DNA of 64,000 nt from Phycisphaeraceae bacterium (GCA_020639215.1 JACKHA010000001.1:1-64000), one strand, 5' to 3'; positions 19,533-31,431 are shown, numbered from the stretch's first letter. Numbers and translations: made by a program. The notes: generated by a model not told the origin, from the sequence alone.

Positions 19533-20540
19533 ATGCCGAACTGGGGATGGGCACTCGTCGCGATCGGCGCCATCTTCGGCCTGATCCTCATCGCGATCCT
19601 CGGCCAATTCTTCAACCTCTACATCCAGGCCTGGCTCTCCAACGCCAAGGTCAACCTGCTCGAACTCGTCGGCATGCGCCTGCGCCGGGTCGACATCCGC
19701 ATCATCGTCTTCAACCGCATCCGGGCCGCCAAGGCCGGCCTGCAGATCACCACCAACAACCTGGAGACCCACTACCTGGCCGGCGGTCGAGTGCCCCAGG
19801 TCGTCTCGGCCATGATTGCTGCCCAGTCCGCGGGCATCCACCTGCCCTGGAACATCGCCGCCGCCATCGATCTGGCGGGACGCGACATCCTCGACGCGGT
19901 CAACACCAGCGTCAATCCCAAGGTCATCGACTGCCCCGGGCACAACAGCCCCCGCCCGACCATCGACGCGGTCGCCAAGGACGGCATCCAGCTCCGCGCC
20001 AAGGCCCGCGTGACCGTCCGCACAAACCTCCAAAGACTCGTCGGCGGCGCCACCGAGGAGACCATCATCGCCCGCGTCGGCCAGGGCATCGTCTCCACCA
20101 TCGGCTCGGCCAAGGAGCACAAGAACGTGCTCGAGAACCCCGACGAGATCAGCCGCAAGGTCATGGCCTCCGGCCTCGACGCGGGCACGGCGTTCGAGAT
20201 CCTGTCGATCGACATCGCCGATGTCGATGTGGGCGAGAACATCGGCGCCAAACTCCAGACCGACCAGGCCAACGCCAACAAGCAGATGGCCCAGGCCGAG
20301 GCCGAGAAACGCCGCGCCCTCGCGGTCGCCGAGGAGCAGGAGTACCGGGCCCAGGAGCAGAAAAACCGGGCGGTGGTGGTGCTGGCCGAGGCCGAGGTGC
20401 CCAAGGCGATGGCCGAGGCCTTCCGCACGGGCAACATGGGCATCATGGACTACTACCGGATGAAGAACATCGTGGCCGACACGTCGATGCGCGACTCGAT
20501 CGCGGGCGGCGACTCCAAGCCGGCGTCGGGCTCGAACTGA
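19533..20540 (+). CDS. floA: Flotillin-like membrane-scaffold protein FloA
   Basis: 335 residues from ATG 19533 with AGAAGGAGA upstream. An N-terminal hydrophobic hairpin (about 4-35) anchors the protein. The SPFH-like core carries family signatures: [44 protein letters not shown] and [10 protein letters not shown] helical Ala/Glu-rich region follows ([20 protein letters not shown]). FloA organises functional membrane microdomains. The partner NfeD-type protease or membrane protein usually next to it is not seen here. Confidence 0.94.
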   Translation: MPNWGWALVAIGAIFGLILIAILGQFFNLYIQAWLSNAKVNLLELVGMRLRRVDIRIIVFNRIRAAKAGLQITTNNLETHYLAGGRVPQVVSAMIAAQSAGIHLPWNIAAAIDLAGRDILDAVNTSVNPKVIDCPGHNSPRPTIDAVAKDGIQLRAKARVTVRTNLQRLVGGATEETIIARVGQGIVSTIGSAKEHKNVLENPDEISRKVMASGLDAGTAFEILSIDIADVDVGENIGAKLQTDQANANKQMAQAEAEKRRALAVAEEQEYRAQEQKNRAVVVLAEAEVPKAMAEAFRTGNMGIMDYYRMKNIVADTSMRDSIAGGDSKPASGSN

Positions 20541-20721
20541 GGCCAGAATCCGACCCGAGCGAGCGCGCGGCGTGGGCCCTACGACGCGCGCGCCGCAGGA
20601 ATCACGGGGTGCCGTGCCCGCCGCTCTGGGCGGCCACGCGATGAATCAGGGCGATTCGATCGGCGCCACGGACGTTTCCCGCCCGGCCCGGGCGGCCATC
20701 GCCGCCCCATCCGAAGTCGCG

Positions 20722-22149
20722 CTACGCCCGCTCCTGGCCCGTCTCGGCGTGATTCCGCCCCCGAAGGCGCCGGCGACGCCACGCCCGCTTCGCGTCGGGG
20801 TCCGGCAGCGAGCCCAGGATCGGACGCACGAACGTGTTGCCCGAGAGCCGCACCGCGATCGGGCGCATCAGCAGCGGTCGGACCTTGAACGACGGGATCG
20901 GCACCATCGCCAGCAGCCCGACCGCCGCCAGCCGCAATCCCGACGAGAGCAGGAACAGCGTGTGATACGCGTCCTTGTCCTTGCCGAGAGAAGCCAGAAG
21001 CGCTCCACCGCTCAGCGAGCCCGCGGCCAGAGCGCCCGCCTGCATCGCGTTGAACATGGTCAGCACGCTGGTGCGCTCGCGCGGCGGCACGGTCTCGAAC
21101 ACCAGCAGGGACGTGCCCATCTCGTACGTCGCCCACACGACGCCCGAGACCATCTGCAGCAGAAGCAGATACCAGAACGCGTCGGACACGACCCACAGCC
21201 CCGCCATCGGGATGATCCCGAGCCCCCCCACCCACAGCATCCGGCGTGGCCCGAAGAACCGCGGCATCACGCCCAGCACGCTCAGCCCCGCCATCTTGCC
21301 CACGAACGACGCCGCCGCCAGCGTCATGAACGTGAGATACGACATTCCGAGCTGGACCCGCATGTAGGGGCCGAAGTAGGGCCCGCTGAGCTGGACAAAG
21401 ACCTGCACGGCGAGCATGTACACGAGCACGCGTCCGGCCGGCCCCTTGCGCGTGGAGATCAGCTCCCGCCACCCGACCGAACGGTGATCGGGCGGCATCG
21501 GGACCGGCTCGCTGGTGGCGGCGAGGCGATTGGCCGAGACCACGCGGGCCAGCAAGGCCACGCCGAACAGCAGGGCAAACCACGCCACCCCGCTCTCGGC
21601 CCGCCCCTGGCCCCGCACGAGGAGCTCGAGCACCAGCCCGCCGGCGATCAGCCCGCCCAGGATGCCGACCTGGGCCAGACGCGTCCTCGACGCGAAGTAC
21701 CGCGACCGGACGCGCGGCGGGACGATCGTCGTGATCCACGTGTTCCACGCGCTGCCCGTGCCCATGCCCGCCGCCCAGTACAGCGTCACCGACGCGAACA
21801 GCATCCACGCGGGCATCCACCCGGCGATCGCCCCGATCACCAGCGGCAGGAACGCCGCCGCCTGCACGTGCGCGCACAGCACCACCCATCGTTTGTGCGA
21901 GCCCAGACGCCGCACCATCGCCGGAGACACCAGCTGGAGCAGCCCGCCCGCCACCATCGGCAGCGACGAGACCAGCCCGGCCAGCACCTCGCCCACCTGC
22001 ACCGCCAGCGCGAACAGCACGAAGTAGAACTCGCCGATGCCCGTCATCACGCCCCACGACACGGCGTCCTGCGTCGAGCGACGCAGGTCGGTTCGCGTCA
22101 GTGAATCGGGCGGGCCCGCGGTCTTTCCGGGCGAGGCGGCCGGGGTCAT
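20722..22149 (-). CDS. MFS-type multidrug or solute transporter
   Basis: 475 residues with about 12 hydrophobic segments and a loop containing PPRVRSRYFASR between predicted helices 4 and 5, typical of the major facilitator superfamily. ATG 22149 is preceded on the minus strand by GGAGG at good spacing; the longer open frame upstream is not supported. Substrate cannot be told from sequence. It is convergent with floA and divergent from the AsmA-like gene. Confidence 0.85.
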   Translation of the reverse strand: MTPAASPGKTAGPPDSLTRTDLRRSTQDAVSWGVMTGIGEFYFVLFALAVQVGEVLAGLVSSLPMVAGGLLQLVSPAMVRRLGSHKRWVVLCAHVQAAAFLPLVIGAIAGWMPAWMLFASVTLYWAAGMGTGSAWNTWITTIVPPRVRSRYFASRTRLAQVGILGGLIAGGLVLELLVRGQGRAESGVAWFALLFGVALLARVVSANRLAATSEPVPMPPDHRSVGWRELISTRKGPAGRVLVYMLAVQVFVQLSGPYFGPYMRVQLGMSYLTFMTLAAASFVGKMAGLSVLGVMPRFFGPRRMLWVGGLGIIPMAGLWVVSDAFWYLLLLQMVSGVVWATYEMGTSLLVFETVPPRERTSVLTMFNAMQAGALAAGSLSGGALLASLGKDKDAYHTLFLLSSGLRLAAVGLLAMVPIPSFKVRPLLMRPIAVRLSGNTFVRPILGSLPDPDAKRAWRRRRLRGRNHAETGQERA

Positions 22150-22337
22150 CGCGGACGATCCTCCGTGCGGGCGGGCTCCGCGGGCATCCGTGCCGCGCCA
22201 ATTGGAGGATAGCCAAGCCGCGCGGGCGTTTCGGCGTGCGCGAAACGGTTTCCGCCCTCGTACCCTTGCAACGCCAGACCGAGTCCCCGAGTCGTGCCCA
22301 GCGGCTCCGAGTTGCGCCCGCGTCACGAGGAGGAACC

Positions 22338-25300
22338 ATGGCCCGGAACGCAATCACGCCATCCGCCCCCAAGGGCCGCAAGAAGCGTCGCCGCCGCCTC
22401 GCGCGCGCCCTCCTCGTCTGCTTCGCGCTGCTGCTGGTCCTGCTGATCGGGCTGATCATCGCGCTGCCGACCATTGCCGGGGCCGTAGCCCCCGGCATCG
22501 TGCAGGACTCGCTCAACCCGCGCCTCAACGGGCGTATCGAGGTCCGCGATGTCAGCGTCCGCTGGCTCCGCGCCGGCTCGCCCGTGCAGACCGCGTCGGT
22601 CGAAGTCTTCGACCGGAGCGGCACCAGCATCGCCCAGGTCACGCTAAAGTCCCAGGCCGGCCTGCTCGACTTCCTCGGCGGCATCGGCGACCTCGGCGAG
22701 ATCGTCGTCTCCGGGCGGGCCGACGTTGTCCGCCACGCCGACGGCACCACCAACCTCGAACGCGTCTTCGCCCCGCTCACGCAGGGCCAGCCGACCCCGC
22801 CCGAGCCAACCCGGACCGGCGAGCCCCCCCGCCTGCCCCCGAATCTCGCCGCCGTGCTCCGCATCGACGCCATCACCGGCACGTTCCTCGACGAGTCCCG
22901 CGACCCGCCGCTCCGCGTTGCGCTCGAGTCGCTGACCGGACAGGTCGACGTCGCCACCGGCAAGCCCGCCGTGGCGAACCTCCAGATGGCCGTGCGCACC
23001 GGCGCGCCCGCCCGCTCCGCCGGCGCCGCCACCGAACCCCGATCGCGCGGCACGCTGAGCCTCGACGCCACCATCGACTCGTTCTCGAACGCCCAGGGCG
23101 ACCTGACCATCGACCGGGCCACCGCCGACGTCACCATCGCCGCCCGCGACCTGCCCCTGGGCCTGGCCGACTCGCTCGCCGGGCTCGACGGTCTGCTTAC
23201 CAGGGCCATCGGCGAAAACCTCCGCATCGACATCACCGCGCGCGGCGGCCTGCAGCAGGGCGCCGCGACCCTCGCCATCGCCACCGACGCCGGCACGAGC
23301 CTGCAGGGCGCGGTCAGCCTCGCCGACAACGTCCTGACCACGACCCAGCCGCTCACCTTCACGCTCGACACCGCCCGCGCCGCCGCCGCCGACCCCGCCA
23401 TCGCCCAGGCCCTCTCCGCCGGCGACGCCGCCCGCGTCACCACGCTCCCAACGCTCGGGCTGACCCTCACCGACCTGCGCCTGCGCATCCCCACAGGCGG
23501 CGCCGCCCCGGACCTCCGCGGCGCGACCGCCACCATCACCGCCGCGCTCGGTCCGGTCGAGGGCACCGTCGCCGTGCCCGGTCAGAGCCAGGCGCAGACC
23601 TTCGGCGTCGCGCCCATGAACATCGTCGTCGCGACGCCCGACCTGGCCCAGGGGCTGAACGTCTCGGCCACCACCAACGCCACCATCGGCGGCCGCCCCG
23701 CCGGCGCGCTGGGCATCAACCTCCGCGCCGCCGACCTGCTCGACGACGCCGGCGCCCCGCGCACCGGCCTGCCCAGCGTCGCCGGTGCGATCGTCCTCGA
23801 CCAGTTCTCCATGCCGATCGTCCAGCCGATCCTCGACGCCATGGCCCCGGACTTGGGCATCGCCCTGACCGAGGCCATCGGCCCGACGCTCTCGTTCCGC
23901 CTTGGGGCCGAGTCCGAGTCAACCGGCGGCACGCCTCTGGCGCCCGGCGCGATCCCGCCCACCACGCTCAGCCTCGCCGTGCAGTCCGCCAACGTGGTCG
24001 CCTCGGGCGGGCTGCGCGTCGCCACCGACGCTATCTCGACGATCAACCAGCAGGGCCTCTCGCTCCGCGTCAACTCCCTCGCCCCCATCGCCCGCCCGTT
24101 CCTGGAACCCGCCGGCGTCTCGCTCGAGTCGGGCGGGCAACTCACGCTGCGCCTGCAAGACCTCAACGTCGCCGAACCGACCTCCGCCGCGCCGCCCCTC
24201 GAACGAGCCAGCGCCCGCCTCAGCATCGATCTCACCGAGACCCGCGGCACGCTCTCGATGGGCGCCTCCCCCACCGCCTACCGCGTCGACCCCGCCACCA
24301 TCGCCCTGAACATCAGCGGCGCACGCGACACCATCGCCCTGACCGGCCAACTCAACACCGCCATCCAGGGCGACGCCTCCATCGCCGCCCGGTTCGACAC
24401 CACCATCTCGGGCCTCATGGCCCAGGCCATGGGCCAGCCCCGCGCCGTCACCAGCACCGGCGAGGGGATCACCATCACCGCGGCCCAGGTCGGACGCTGG
24501 CTGTCCACCGTGCTCCCGCCCGACGCGCCGGTGCAGGTCGAACCGGGTGGGCAACTCCGCCTGGCCCTTTCCGGCATCGCCATCGCCCCCCCGCCACCCA
24601 CGCCCGCCGGCAACGTCGGCAAGGCGCCCGTCGCCCCGGACATCGCCCAGCGGCTCAGCGTGAACCTGGATGTCACGGGGTCGGGCCTGCGCTTCGCGCC
24701 GGTGCTGGCCGCCGACATCCCCGGTGAGGCGGCCCCGACGCCGCAGATGATCCAGATGGGCAACCTGAACCTGGCCGCCCGCGTCGCGCCCAGCACGCCC
24801 CCCTCGCTCACGCTCGAGTCCGCGTACACCGTCGCCGGCCAGCGATTCTCGATGGGCGGCAACCTGAACCTCCAGGGCCCACTGTCTCGCCTCAGCACGA
24901 TGCGCGAGATGGTCCCGCGCGGACGCATCGCGCTCGAGCAGGTGCCCATCGAGATGCTCCAGCTGCTGCCCATCGACCTCAAGCGGGCCGACGGCCAGAG
25001 CATCAACCTCACCAACATGGCCCGCGAGGCCGTCGGCAACACCCTCGAGCTCGTGCTGAACTTCTACGGCGGCGGCCAAGGCGCGCCGGCCGACCACAGC
25101 CGCGTCGCCTTCCGCCTCTCCGGGCGCGGCCTGCGGCTCGAGACCCTCGGCACCATCAACGATCAGGGCCTCGCGGCCAGCGACACCACGCTGAGCGCAA
25201 CCATCACCCCCCGCCTCGTGCAGATGGCGACCAACAACTTCGCTCCGGACCTGCCGAACAAGCCGCGCCTGACCGAGAACGCCACGATCAACGCGACGCT

Positions 25301-27455
25301 CGCGGGATTCAGCGTCCCGCTCGACGAGAACCTGGCTCCGCGCCCGAACGCCACTGTGCCGCTCCGCGCCACAGTCGAAACGTCGATGACCCTCGACAAC
25401 CTCGTGCTGGCCCAGGACGCCAACCAGCGCCCCATCAACGCCGGGCCGGTCACGATCCGCGGCCTCCGCGCCGTGGCCAACACCGCCCTCACGCTCGCCG
25501 CGCCGGCATCGAGCAGCCCGACCGCTGGAGCCGCGCCCGCTGCCGCAGCGCCGCCGATCCACCTCGAGTTCTCGGCCACCGCCCACCGCCCGGGGCGCCA
25601 GAACCAGCCGCTGCTGACCCTGACCGGCACGACCTCCATGGAGTCGGGCGTCATCGACGCCCGCACCACCCTCTCCGACCTCGACCTGGCATGGCTCGAC
25701 GCCTCGCTCGCCCAGCCCGGCATGATCTCCGGCGCGCTCGGCCCCACCGCCACCGCCGACGCCACGTTCGCCGGCGACCCCGCGGCCAGCGCAACCGCCA
25801 CGCTCGCCCTCCGCGCCGCCAACCTCACCATGCCCCAGCCCGCCCGCGTCTCGCTCACGCCCGGCGCGATCACGCTGGCCTCGCCCATCCGCGCCACCTT
25901 CACCGCCACGCCCGACTGGGCCACCCGCTACATCTTCGGCCAGGCCGACCCCGCCAACCGCATGCTGGCCGCAAGCGCCGCCATCCCGTTCAACTTGAAT
26001 GTCGCCTCGCTCACGATCACGCGCGGTCAGGTCGGCGACCAGGTCCGCGGGCCGCTCGTGCCGGGCGAATGGGGCGTCGACGCGACCATCACCGCGCCGG
26101 AGATCGCCGTCCGCCTCCAGGACGGCTCGGCCATCCGATATCAGAATCCGGAGGTCATCGTCCGCACCGCCCGCAACGACCCGCGCCGGATCAATGCCAG
26201 CGTCCGAATGACCGACGCGACCGCCGTCGCAGCCCCCACTCCATCGCCGACCCCCGCCCAGCCCGGCACGAACCCGGTGGCGCCGGGCTCGCCGAGCGCC
26301 CCGGCGGCCGCCGCGCCCGCACCCACTCGCCCCGAGGACAACGTCATCCGCCTGGCCGTCATCAACCCGATGAACGACGAGGGCCAGGTCGATCTGACCG
26401 GCGCCACCGCCGAGGCCGTCGGGCGCATCCCCGGCTTCCCCACCACGGTTCTCGACTCGCTCGCCCGCCAGAACGGGCTGCTGGCCGAGCTGCTCGGCCC
26501 GACCGTCGCGCTCGACGTCACCGCCCGCAACGTCCCGCTGGCGTTCGCCGCCGCCCCACCGGAACCAGCGCCGCCGATGCCCGTCGGCGAGCGTGCCGCC
26601 GGGTCGAGGCGGACGCCGACGCCCCCGACGCCATCGCCGCTCAGCGGCGCCCGTGGACGCGTCGAAGCGACGCTCACATCCCCGCGCGCCAGCGCCCGAC
26701 TGGCCGGCGACATCGACAACCTCGTGCTCACCTCGTCCGAGCCGCTCCAGATCAGCCTCAGCGAGATCACCCGCGCCCTTTCCGAGCAGCTCGTCGGCGG
26801 CATGCCCCTGGTTTCAACCTTCGAGAAGCCCAGGAGCGTCCGACCGGCCACCGTCCGCGGCGAGGCGATGACCCTCCCGCTCGACGGGAACCTGGCCAAC
26901 CTCAACGGGCGATTCGCCATCGACCCCGGCGAGATCATGTTCTCCTCGAGCAACCTGCTCGGGTCGCTCCTCAAGACCGCCGGCGGGCAGGCCAGCGGCG
27001 TCGCCGGGCGACGCATCCAGCCGTTCAACTTCACGATCGCTTCGGGCGTCGTGAACTACGACCGCTTCACCTTGCCGCTGGGCGAGTTCAACATCTCCAC
27101 AACCGGGAGCGTCAACCTCGTCAACCAGCAGATGGATCTGCTCGTGTACCTCCCCGTCGGTGCTGTCGCCGACGACGCCCTGGGCCTGTTCAACACGGGC
27201 CTGGGCACCCGCCTCTCCCAGATCGCCCCCGGCTTCGACGGATCGCTCCCGTTCCGCATCCGCGGGCCCATCGGCCAGGCACGCCCCCAGCCCGCGGTCG
27301 ACGTGTTCGTCAAGGAGTTTGGCTCCCAGCTGGTCAACCCCGGCAACCTCCTCCAGCGATTCCTGCCCGGCCAGACCCCGCCCGCCGAGGGCGAGCCCGC
27401 CCGACGCGGCCCGTTCGACTTCCTACGCCGGAACCGAGGCACCGGCGGCGGATGA
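22338..27455 (+). CDS. Giant AsmA/TamB-like envelope protein
   Basis: 1705 residues. A basic leader (RKKRRRRLARA) and one signal-anchor helix (about 20-45) are followed by a very long Thr/Ala-rich beta-strand body without globular enzyme motifs. The C-terminal ~150 residues carry an AsmA-like pattern: FNFTIASGVVNYDRFTLPLG, then STTGSVNLVNQQMDLLVYLP, and PFRIRGPIG. AsmA-family proteins bridge inner and outer membranes and are thought to move phospholipids. Length is well above E. coli AsmA (about 600) and closer to TamB or YhdP. AGGAGGA precedes ATG 22338. Assignment to AsmA rather than TamB is uncertain. Confidence 0.8.
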   Translation: MARNAITPSAPKGRKKRRRRLARALLVCFALLLVLLIGLIIALPTIAGAVAPGIVQDSLNPRLNGRIEVRDVSVRWLRAGSPVQTASVEVFDRSGTSIAQVTLKSQAGLLDFLGGIGDLGEIVVSGRADVVRHADGTTNLERVFAPLTQGQPTPPEPTRTGEPPRLPPNLAAVLRIDAITGTFLDESRDPPLRVALESLTGQVDVATGKPAVANLQMAVRTGAPARSAGAATEPRSRGTLSLDATIDSFSNAQGDLTIDRATADVTIAARDLPLGLADSLAGLDGLLTRAIGENLRIDITARGGLQQGAATLAIATDAGTSLQGAVSLADNVLTTTQPLTFTLDTARAAAADPAIAQALSAGDAARVTTLPTLGLTLTDLRLRIPTGGAAPDLRGATATITAALGPVEGTVAVPGQSQAQTFGVAPMNIVVATPDLAQGLNVSATTNATIGGRPAGALGINLRAADLLDDAGAPRTGLPSVAGAIVLDQFSMPIVQPILDAMAPDLGIALTEAIGPTLSFRLGAESESTGGTPLAPGAIPPTTLSLAVQSANVVASGGLRVATDAISTINQQGLSLRVNSLAPIARPFLEPAGVSLESGGQLTLRLQDLNVAEPTSAAPPLERASARLSIDLTETRGTLSMGASPTAYRVDPATIALNISGARDTIALTGQLNTAIQGDASIAARFDTTISGLMAQAMGQPRAVTSTGEGITITAAQVGRWLSTVLPPDAPVQVEPGGQLRLALSGIAIAPPPPTPAGNVGKAPVAPDIAQRLSVNLDVTGSGLRFAPVLAADIPGEAAPTPQMIQMGNLNLAARVAPSTPPSLTLESAYTVAGQRFSMGGNLNLQGPLSRLSTMREMVPRGRIALEQVPIEMLQLLPIDLKRADGQSINLTNMAREAVGNTLELVLNFYGGGQGAPADHSRVAFRLSGRGLRLETLGTINDQGLAASDTTLSATITPRLVQMATNNFAPDLPNKPRLTENATINATLAGFSVPLDENLAPRPNATVPLRATVETSMTLDNLVLAQDANQRPINAGPVTIRGLRAVANTALTLAAPASSSPTAGAAPAAAAPPIHLEFSATAHRPGRQNQPLLTLTGTTSMESGVIDARTTLSDLDLAWLDASLAQPGMISGALGPTATADATFAGDPAASATATLALRAANLTMPQPARVSLTPGAITLASPIRATFTATPDWATRYIFGQADPANRMLAASAAIPFNLNVASLTITRGQVGDQVRGPLVPGEWGVDATITAPEIAVRLQDGSAIRYQNPEVIVRTARNDPRRINASVRMTDATAVAAPTPSPTPAQPGTNPVAPGSPSAPAAAAPAPTRPEDNVIRLAVINPMNDEGQVDLTGATAEAVGRIPGFPTTVLDSLARQNGLLAELLGPTVALDVTARNVPLAFAAAPPEPAPPMPVGERAAGSRRTPTPPTPSPLSGARGRVEATLTSPRASARLAGDIDNLVLTSSEPLQISLSEITRALSEQLVGGMPLVSTFEKPRSVRPATVRGEAMTLPLDGNLANLNGRFAIDPGEIMFSSSNLLGSLLKTAGGQASGVAGRRIQPFNFTIASGVVNYDRFTLPLGEFNISTTGSVNLVNQQMDLLVYLPVGAVADDALGLFNTGLGTRLSQIAPGFDGSLPFRIRGPIGQARPQPAVDVFVKEFGSQLVNPGNLLQRFLPGQTPPAEGEPARRGPFDFLRRNRGTGGG

Positions 27456-27488
27456 TCGCGCCCGGAGCGGCACCCCTGCGTGACGTGC

Positions 27489-27574
27489 GAGCCGGGGCGT
27501 CCCCGCCCCGGCTCTCCCCAGCGTTTCGTTGGGCTTGAGCGATGTTGGGACCGGGGCGGGGACGCCCCGGCTCG
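27489..27574. repeat. REP-like inverted pair (GGGGCGGGGACGCCCC hairpins)
   Basis: Two hairpins in inverted orientation: 27489-27514 (11-bp stem GAGCCGGGGCG, loop TCCC) and 27551-27570 (8-bp stem CCGGGGCG, loop GGGA). Each core is the reverse complement of the other. They lie between the AsmA-like gene and rpmA and are analogous in layout to the pair at 18.2-18.3 kb, though with a different loop sequence. Confidence 0.65.
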
Positions 27575-27716
27575 CTCGGTTCCCGCTGGACATCCCGCCG
27601 CCCGCTCCTAAACTCCCTGCCCGGCCCGAGATGCCCCCGCATCCGCCCGGAACGCAGCATCCCGCCACACCCGCCCCGTCCGGCTTGGCCCCGGGGCGCC
27701 TTCCGGAGCCTCCGTC

Positions 27717-28007
27717 ATGGCACACAAAAAGGGTCAGGGCTCGACCAAGAACGGGCGCGACTCCAACCCCCAGTACCTGGGCGTCAAGACCTACGGCGGC
27801 GAGACCGTCCGGGCCGGCGGCGTCATCGTCCGCCAGCGCGGCACGCCCATCATGCCGGGCTACAACGTCCGTCGCGGCAAGGACGACACCCTCTTCAGCG
27901 TCGTCGACGGCACGATCGTCTTCCAGGGCCGCAAGGTCCACGTCAACCCGCTCGACCCCGCCGCCCCGACGCCCTTCTACCTGAAGAAGCTCGTCAGCAA
28001 CAACTGA
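27717..28007 (+). CDS. rpmA: 50S ribosomal protein L27
   Basis: 96 residues, the full bacterial length. [17 protein letters not shown] followed by LGVKTYGG is the hallmark L27 N-terminus, which reaches the peptidyl-transferase centre. The usual partners rplU (L21) and obgE are absent on both sides. The gene stands alone between the AsmA-like gene and a converging HtrA gene, with its own terminator. Confidence 0.97.
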   Translation: MAHKKGQGSTKNGRDSNPQYLGVKTYGGETVRAGGVIVRQRGTPIMPGYNVRRGKDDTLFSVVDGTIVFQGRKVHVNPLDPAAPTPFYLKKLVSNN

Positions 28008-28044
28008 CCCCGCTCTGGGCGATTCCGAGTTGTGTAACAAGAAG

Positions 28045-28066
28045 CCGCCGGCCCCAAGGCCGGCGG
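28045..28066 (+). terminator. Intrinsic terminator of rpmA
   Basis: A 9-bp perfect stem, CCGCCGGCC with GGCCGGCGG, around a CCAA loop. It is followed by TTGTCGTTCT and lies 38 bp after the rpmA stop. Confidence 0.75.
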
Positions 28067-28093
28067 TTGTCGTTCTGGCCCGGTCACCCTCGT

Positions 28094-29653
<1,560 letters not shown>

Positions 29654-29914
29654 GTTCAAGGCCTCCTCGAACCACACACAGTGCCCGGACACCAAGACGC
29701 CCGCTCCCCTTGGGCGACGCCGACCCCCGATCAACCCCCGCCGACCGGGGATTGTTCGCCCCTGCACCGGGCGGGCGCACCACCCCCCGGGTATTGGGAT
29801 GCGCCGCCCGACCGTTCCCGCCGCGTGAGCAAACCCGCCGAGCGTCGCTTGCATCTCCACACCCGCCCCGCCGGCCTGTCGTGCCGGCTCCCGGGCGCCC
29901 CGGAGGACTTGAAG

Positions 29915-30664
29915 ATGCCCGCGAACCCGAACGCCCGCCTGCTCGCCGCCCTTGCCGTCCTGGCCCCGTCCGCCTGCCTTGCGCAGTCGTTCAACGTCGA
30001 CCTGGACATCGTGACGACCGCGATCGGCGCCAACGCCGTCGGAGCTCCTTCCTCGACCTTCGGAGCCGCGGCCTCGCAGCCGGGCTACTGGAACGCGGTC
30101 CAGAACTCGACCGCCACCAACGTCACCGCCCCCATCACGCTCAACGACCTCTCGGGCACGCCCACCGGCGTGACCATCAACATGAGCAACAACGCCCCGA
30201 ACGGCTTCGCCCACTGGTCGTACTTCCCCGGCGCCAACACCGGCGACTTCGCCCGCCTGCTCAACGACTGCCACGTCGTCAACAACGGGCCCCTGCTGGG
30301 CATCACCAACACCTACACCTTCACCGGCCTGCAGCCGGGCATCTACGACGTCATCACCTACGGCGTGCGCCCGCTGCCCGGCCAGTCCTCCACGCGGGTC
30401 GACGTGGCCGGCGCCGGCATCCAGAACATCACCGGCCCCATGCCCGGCAACGCGTTCGCCCTGGGCGTCACCCACTCCTGGCACACGCTCACCATCACCG
30501 GCTCGTCCATCACGGTCACCGTCGACCGCGACCCCACGAACCCCAACATTGGCGCGTACATCAACGGCTTCCAGCTGCACCACACCCCCGTGCCCACCCC
30601 CGGCTCCGGCGCACTGCTCGGCGCGGCTGGCCTGCTGGCGGCCAGGCGGCGCCGGCGGGCCTGA
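29915..30664 (+). CDS. Exported protein with PEP-CTERM-like sorting tail
   Basis: 249 residues. Signal peptide 1-23 (ending CLAQ), then a Thr/Asn/Gly-rich beta-sandwich-like body with no enzyme motif. The tail has the order Pro-rich motif (VPTPGS), short hydrophobic helix, and Arg cluster (RRRRR), the layout of PEP-CTERM/exosortase substrates. The Glu of canonical PEP is replaced. GGAGG lies 8 bp before ATG 29915. Function unknown; probably a surface or matrix protein. Confidence 0.8.
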   Translation: MPANPNARLLAALAVLAPSACLAQSFNVDLDIVTTAIGANAVGAPSSTFGAAASQPGYWNAVQNSTATNVTAPITLNDLSGTPTGVTINMSNNAPNGFAHWSYFPGANTGDFARLLNDCHVVNNGPLLGITNTYTFTGLQPGIYDVITYGVRPLPGQSSTRVDVAGAGIQNITGPMPGNAFALGVTHSWHTLTITGSSITVTVDRDPTNPNIGAYINGFQLHHTPVPTPGSGALLGAAGLLAARRRRRA

Positions 30665-30713
30665 GCACGAACTCACGGGCCCATCGCAAACCGCCCCAAC
30701 GGCTCACACAGAG

Positions 30714-30811
30714 GACTCACCGCCGAGGCGCAGAGGTCGCAGAGGAAGGCAAGAAGCGTGGCTTCCCACCCAACGCCTCTCTCCGCGACCTCTGCGCCTC
30801 GGCGGCGAGTC
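30714..30811. repeat. CAGAGG-unit inverted-repeat element, copy A
   Basis: Two long arms, 30714-30745 and 30776-30811, are near-perfect inverses of each other (GACTCACCGCCGAGGCGCAG type, built of GAGGCGCAGAGGTCGCA units) with a 30-nt centre. It lies between two converging genes, so as RNA it would form a long hairpin and could terminate both. It shares its outer arm with copy C at 50.2 kb (ACTCACCGC-GAGGCGC-GAGG). Confidence 0.8.
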
Positions 30812-30852
30812 TGGTCTTGGTTGAACCCACGATCGCCGTCGAGTCCGAGCGA

Positions 30853-31431
30853 TCAGACCGCCTCCGGCCGCAGCACGCCAATGTCCGGCAGATTCCGGTA
30901 GTACCCGTCGTAGTCCAGCCCGTACCCCACCACGAACTCGTCGGGGATCTCGAAGCCGACATAATCCGCGGCGACGTCCACCACCTTCTTGCCCGTCTTC
31001 TCCAGCAGCGCGCACAGGCGGCACGAGGCCGGGGCCTGCTCGACGACCAGGTTGCGGATCGTCAGCAGCGTCTGGCCCGAATCCAGGATGTCGTCGATCA
31101 CCAGCACGTGCTTGCCCGCCAGCGTCCTGGGCAAGTCCCCGCGCAACGACACGCCCTTGCTGGCCATGCTCTTGCCGGGGTACGACGAGACCGCCACCAC
31201 CTCGATCGACATCTTCAGCGGCATGTGGCGGATCAGGTCGGCCACGAACACCATGGCCCCGGTCAGGATCGGGATAATCACGACCTTGTCGGTGGCGTCT
31301 CCGTTCTCGTCCAGGTGCCCGTGGCGCTCCAGGTCGGCCCGCAGGTCCTCCGCGATCGTGCGTCCGAGCTGCTCGACGCGCCGGGCGACCCGCTCGCGGT
31401 CGATCAGGATGCGTCCCACGTCGCGGAGCAT
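30853..31431 (-). CDS. hpt: Hypoxanthine phosphoribosyltransferase
   Basis: Salvages hypoxanthine (and often guanine) with PRPP to the nucleotide. 192 residues, typical. The PRPP-binding loop VLVIDDILDSGQT is at 109-121; upstream are the PILTGAMVFVADLIRHM helix and the flexible VSSYPGKSMASKGV segment, and downstream are VGFEIPDEFVVGYGLDY and the RNLPDIGVL C-terminus. ATG 31431 has no obvious Shine-Dalgarno, but the upstream frame is not family sequence. It diverges from the M20 peptidase gene. Confidence 0.96.
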   Translation of the reverse strand: MLRDVGRILIDRERVARRVEQLGRTIAEDLRADLERHGHLDENGDATDKVVIIPILTGAMVFVADLIRHMPLKMSIEVVAVSSYPGKSMASKGVSLRGDLPRTLAGKHVLVIDDILDSGQTLLTIRNLVVEQAPASCRLCALLEKTGKKVVDVAADYVGFEIPDEFVVGYGLDYDGYYRNLPDIGVLRPEAV

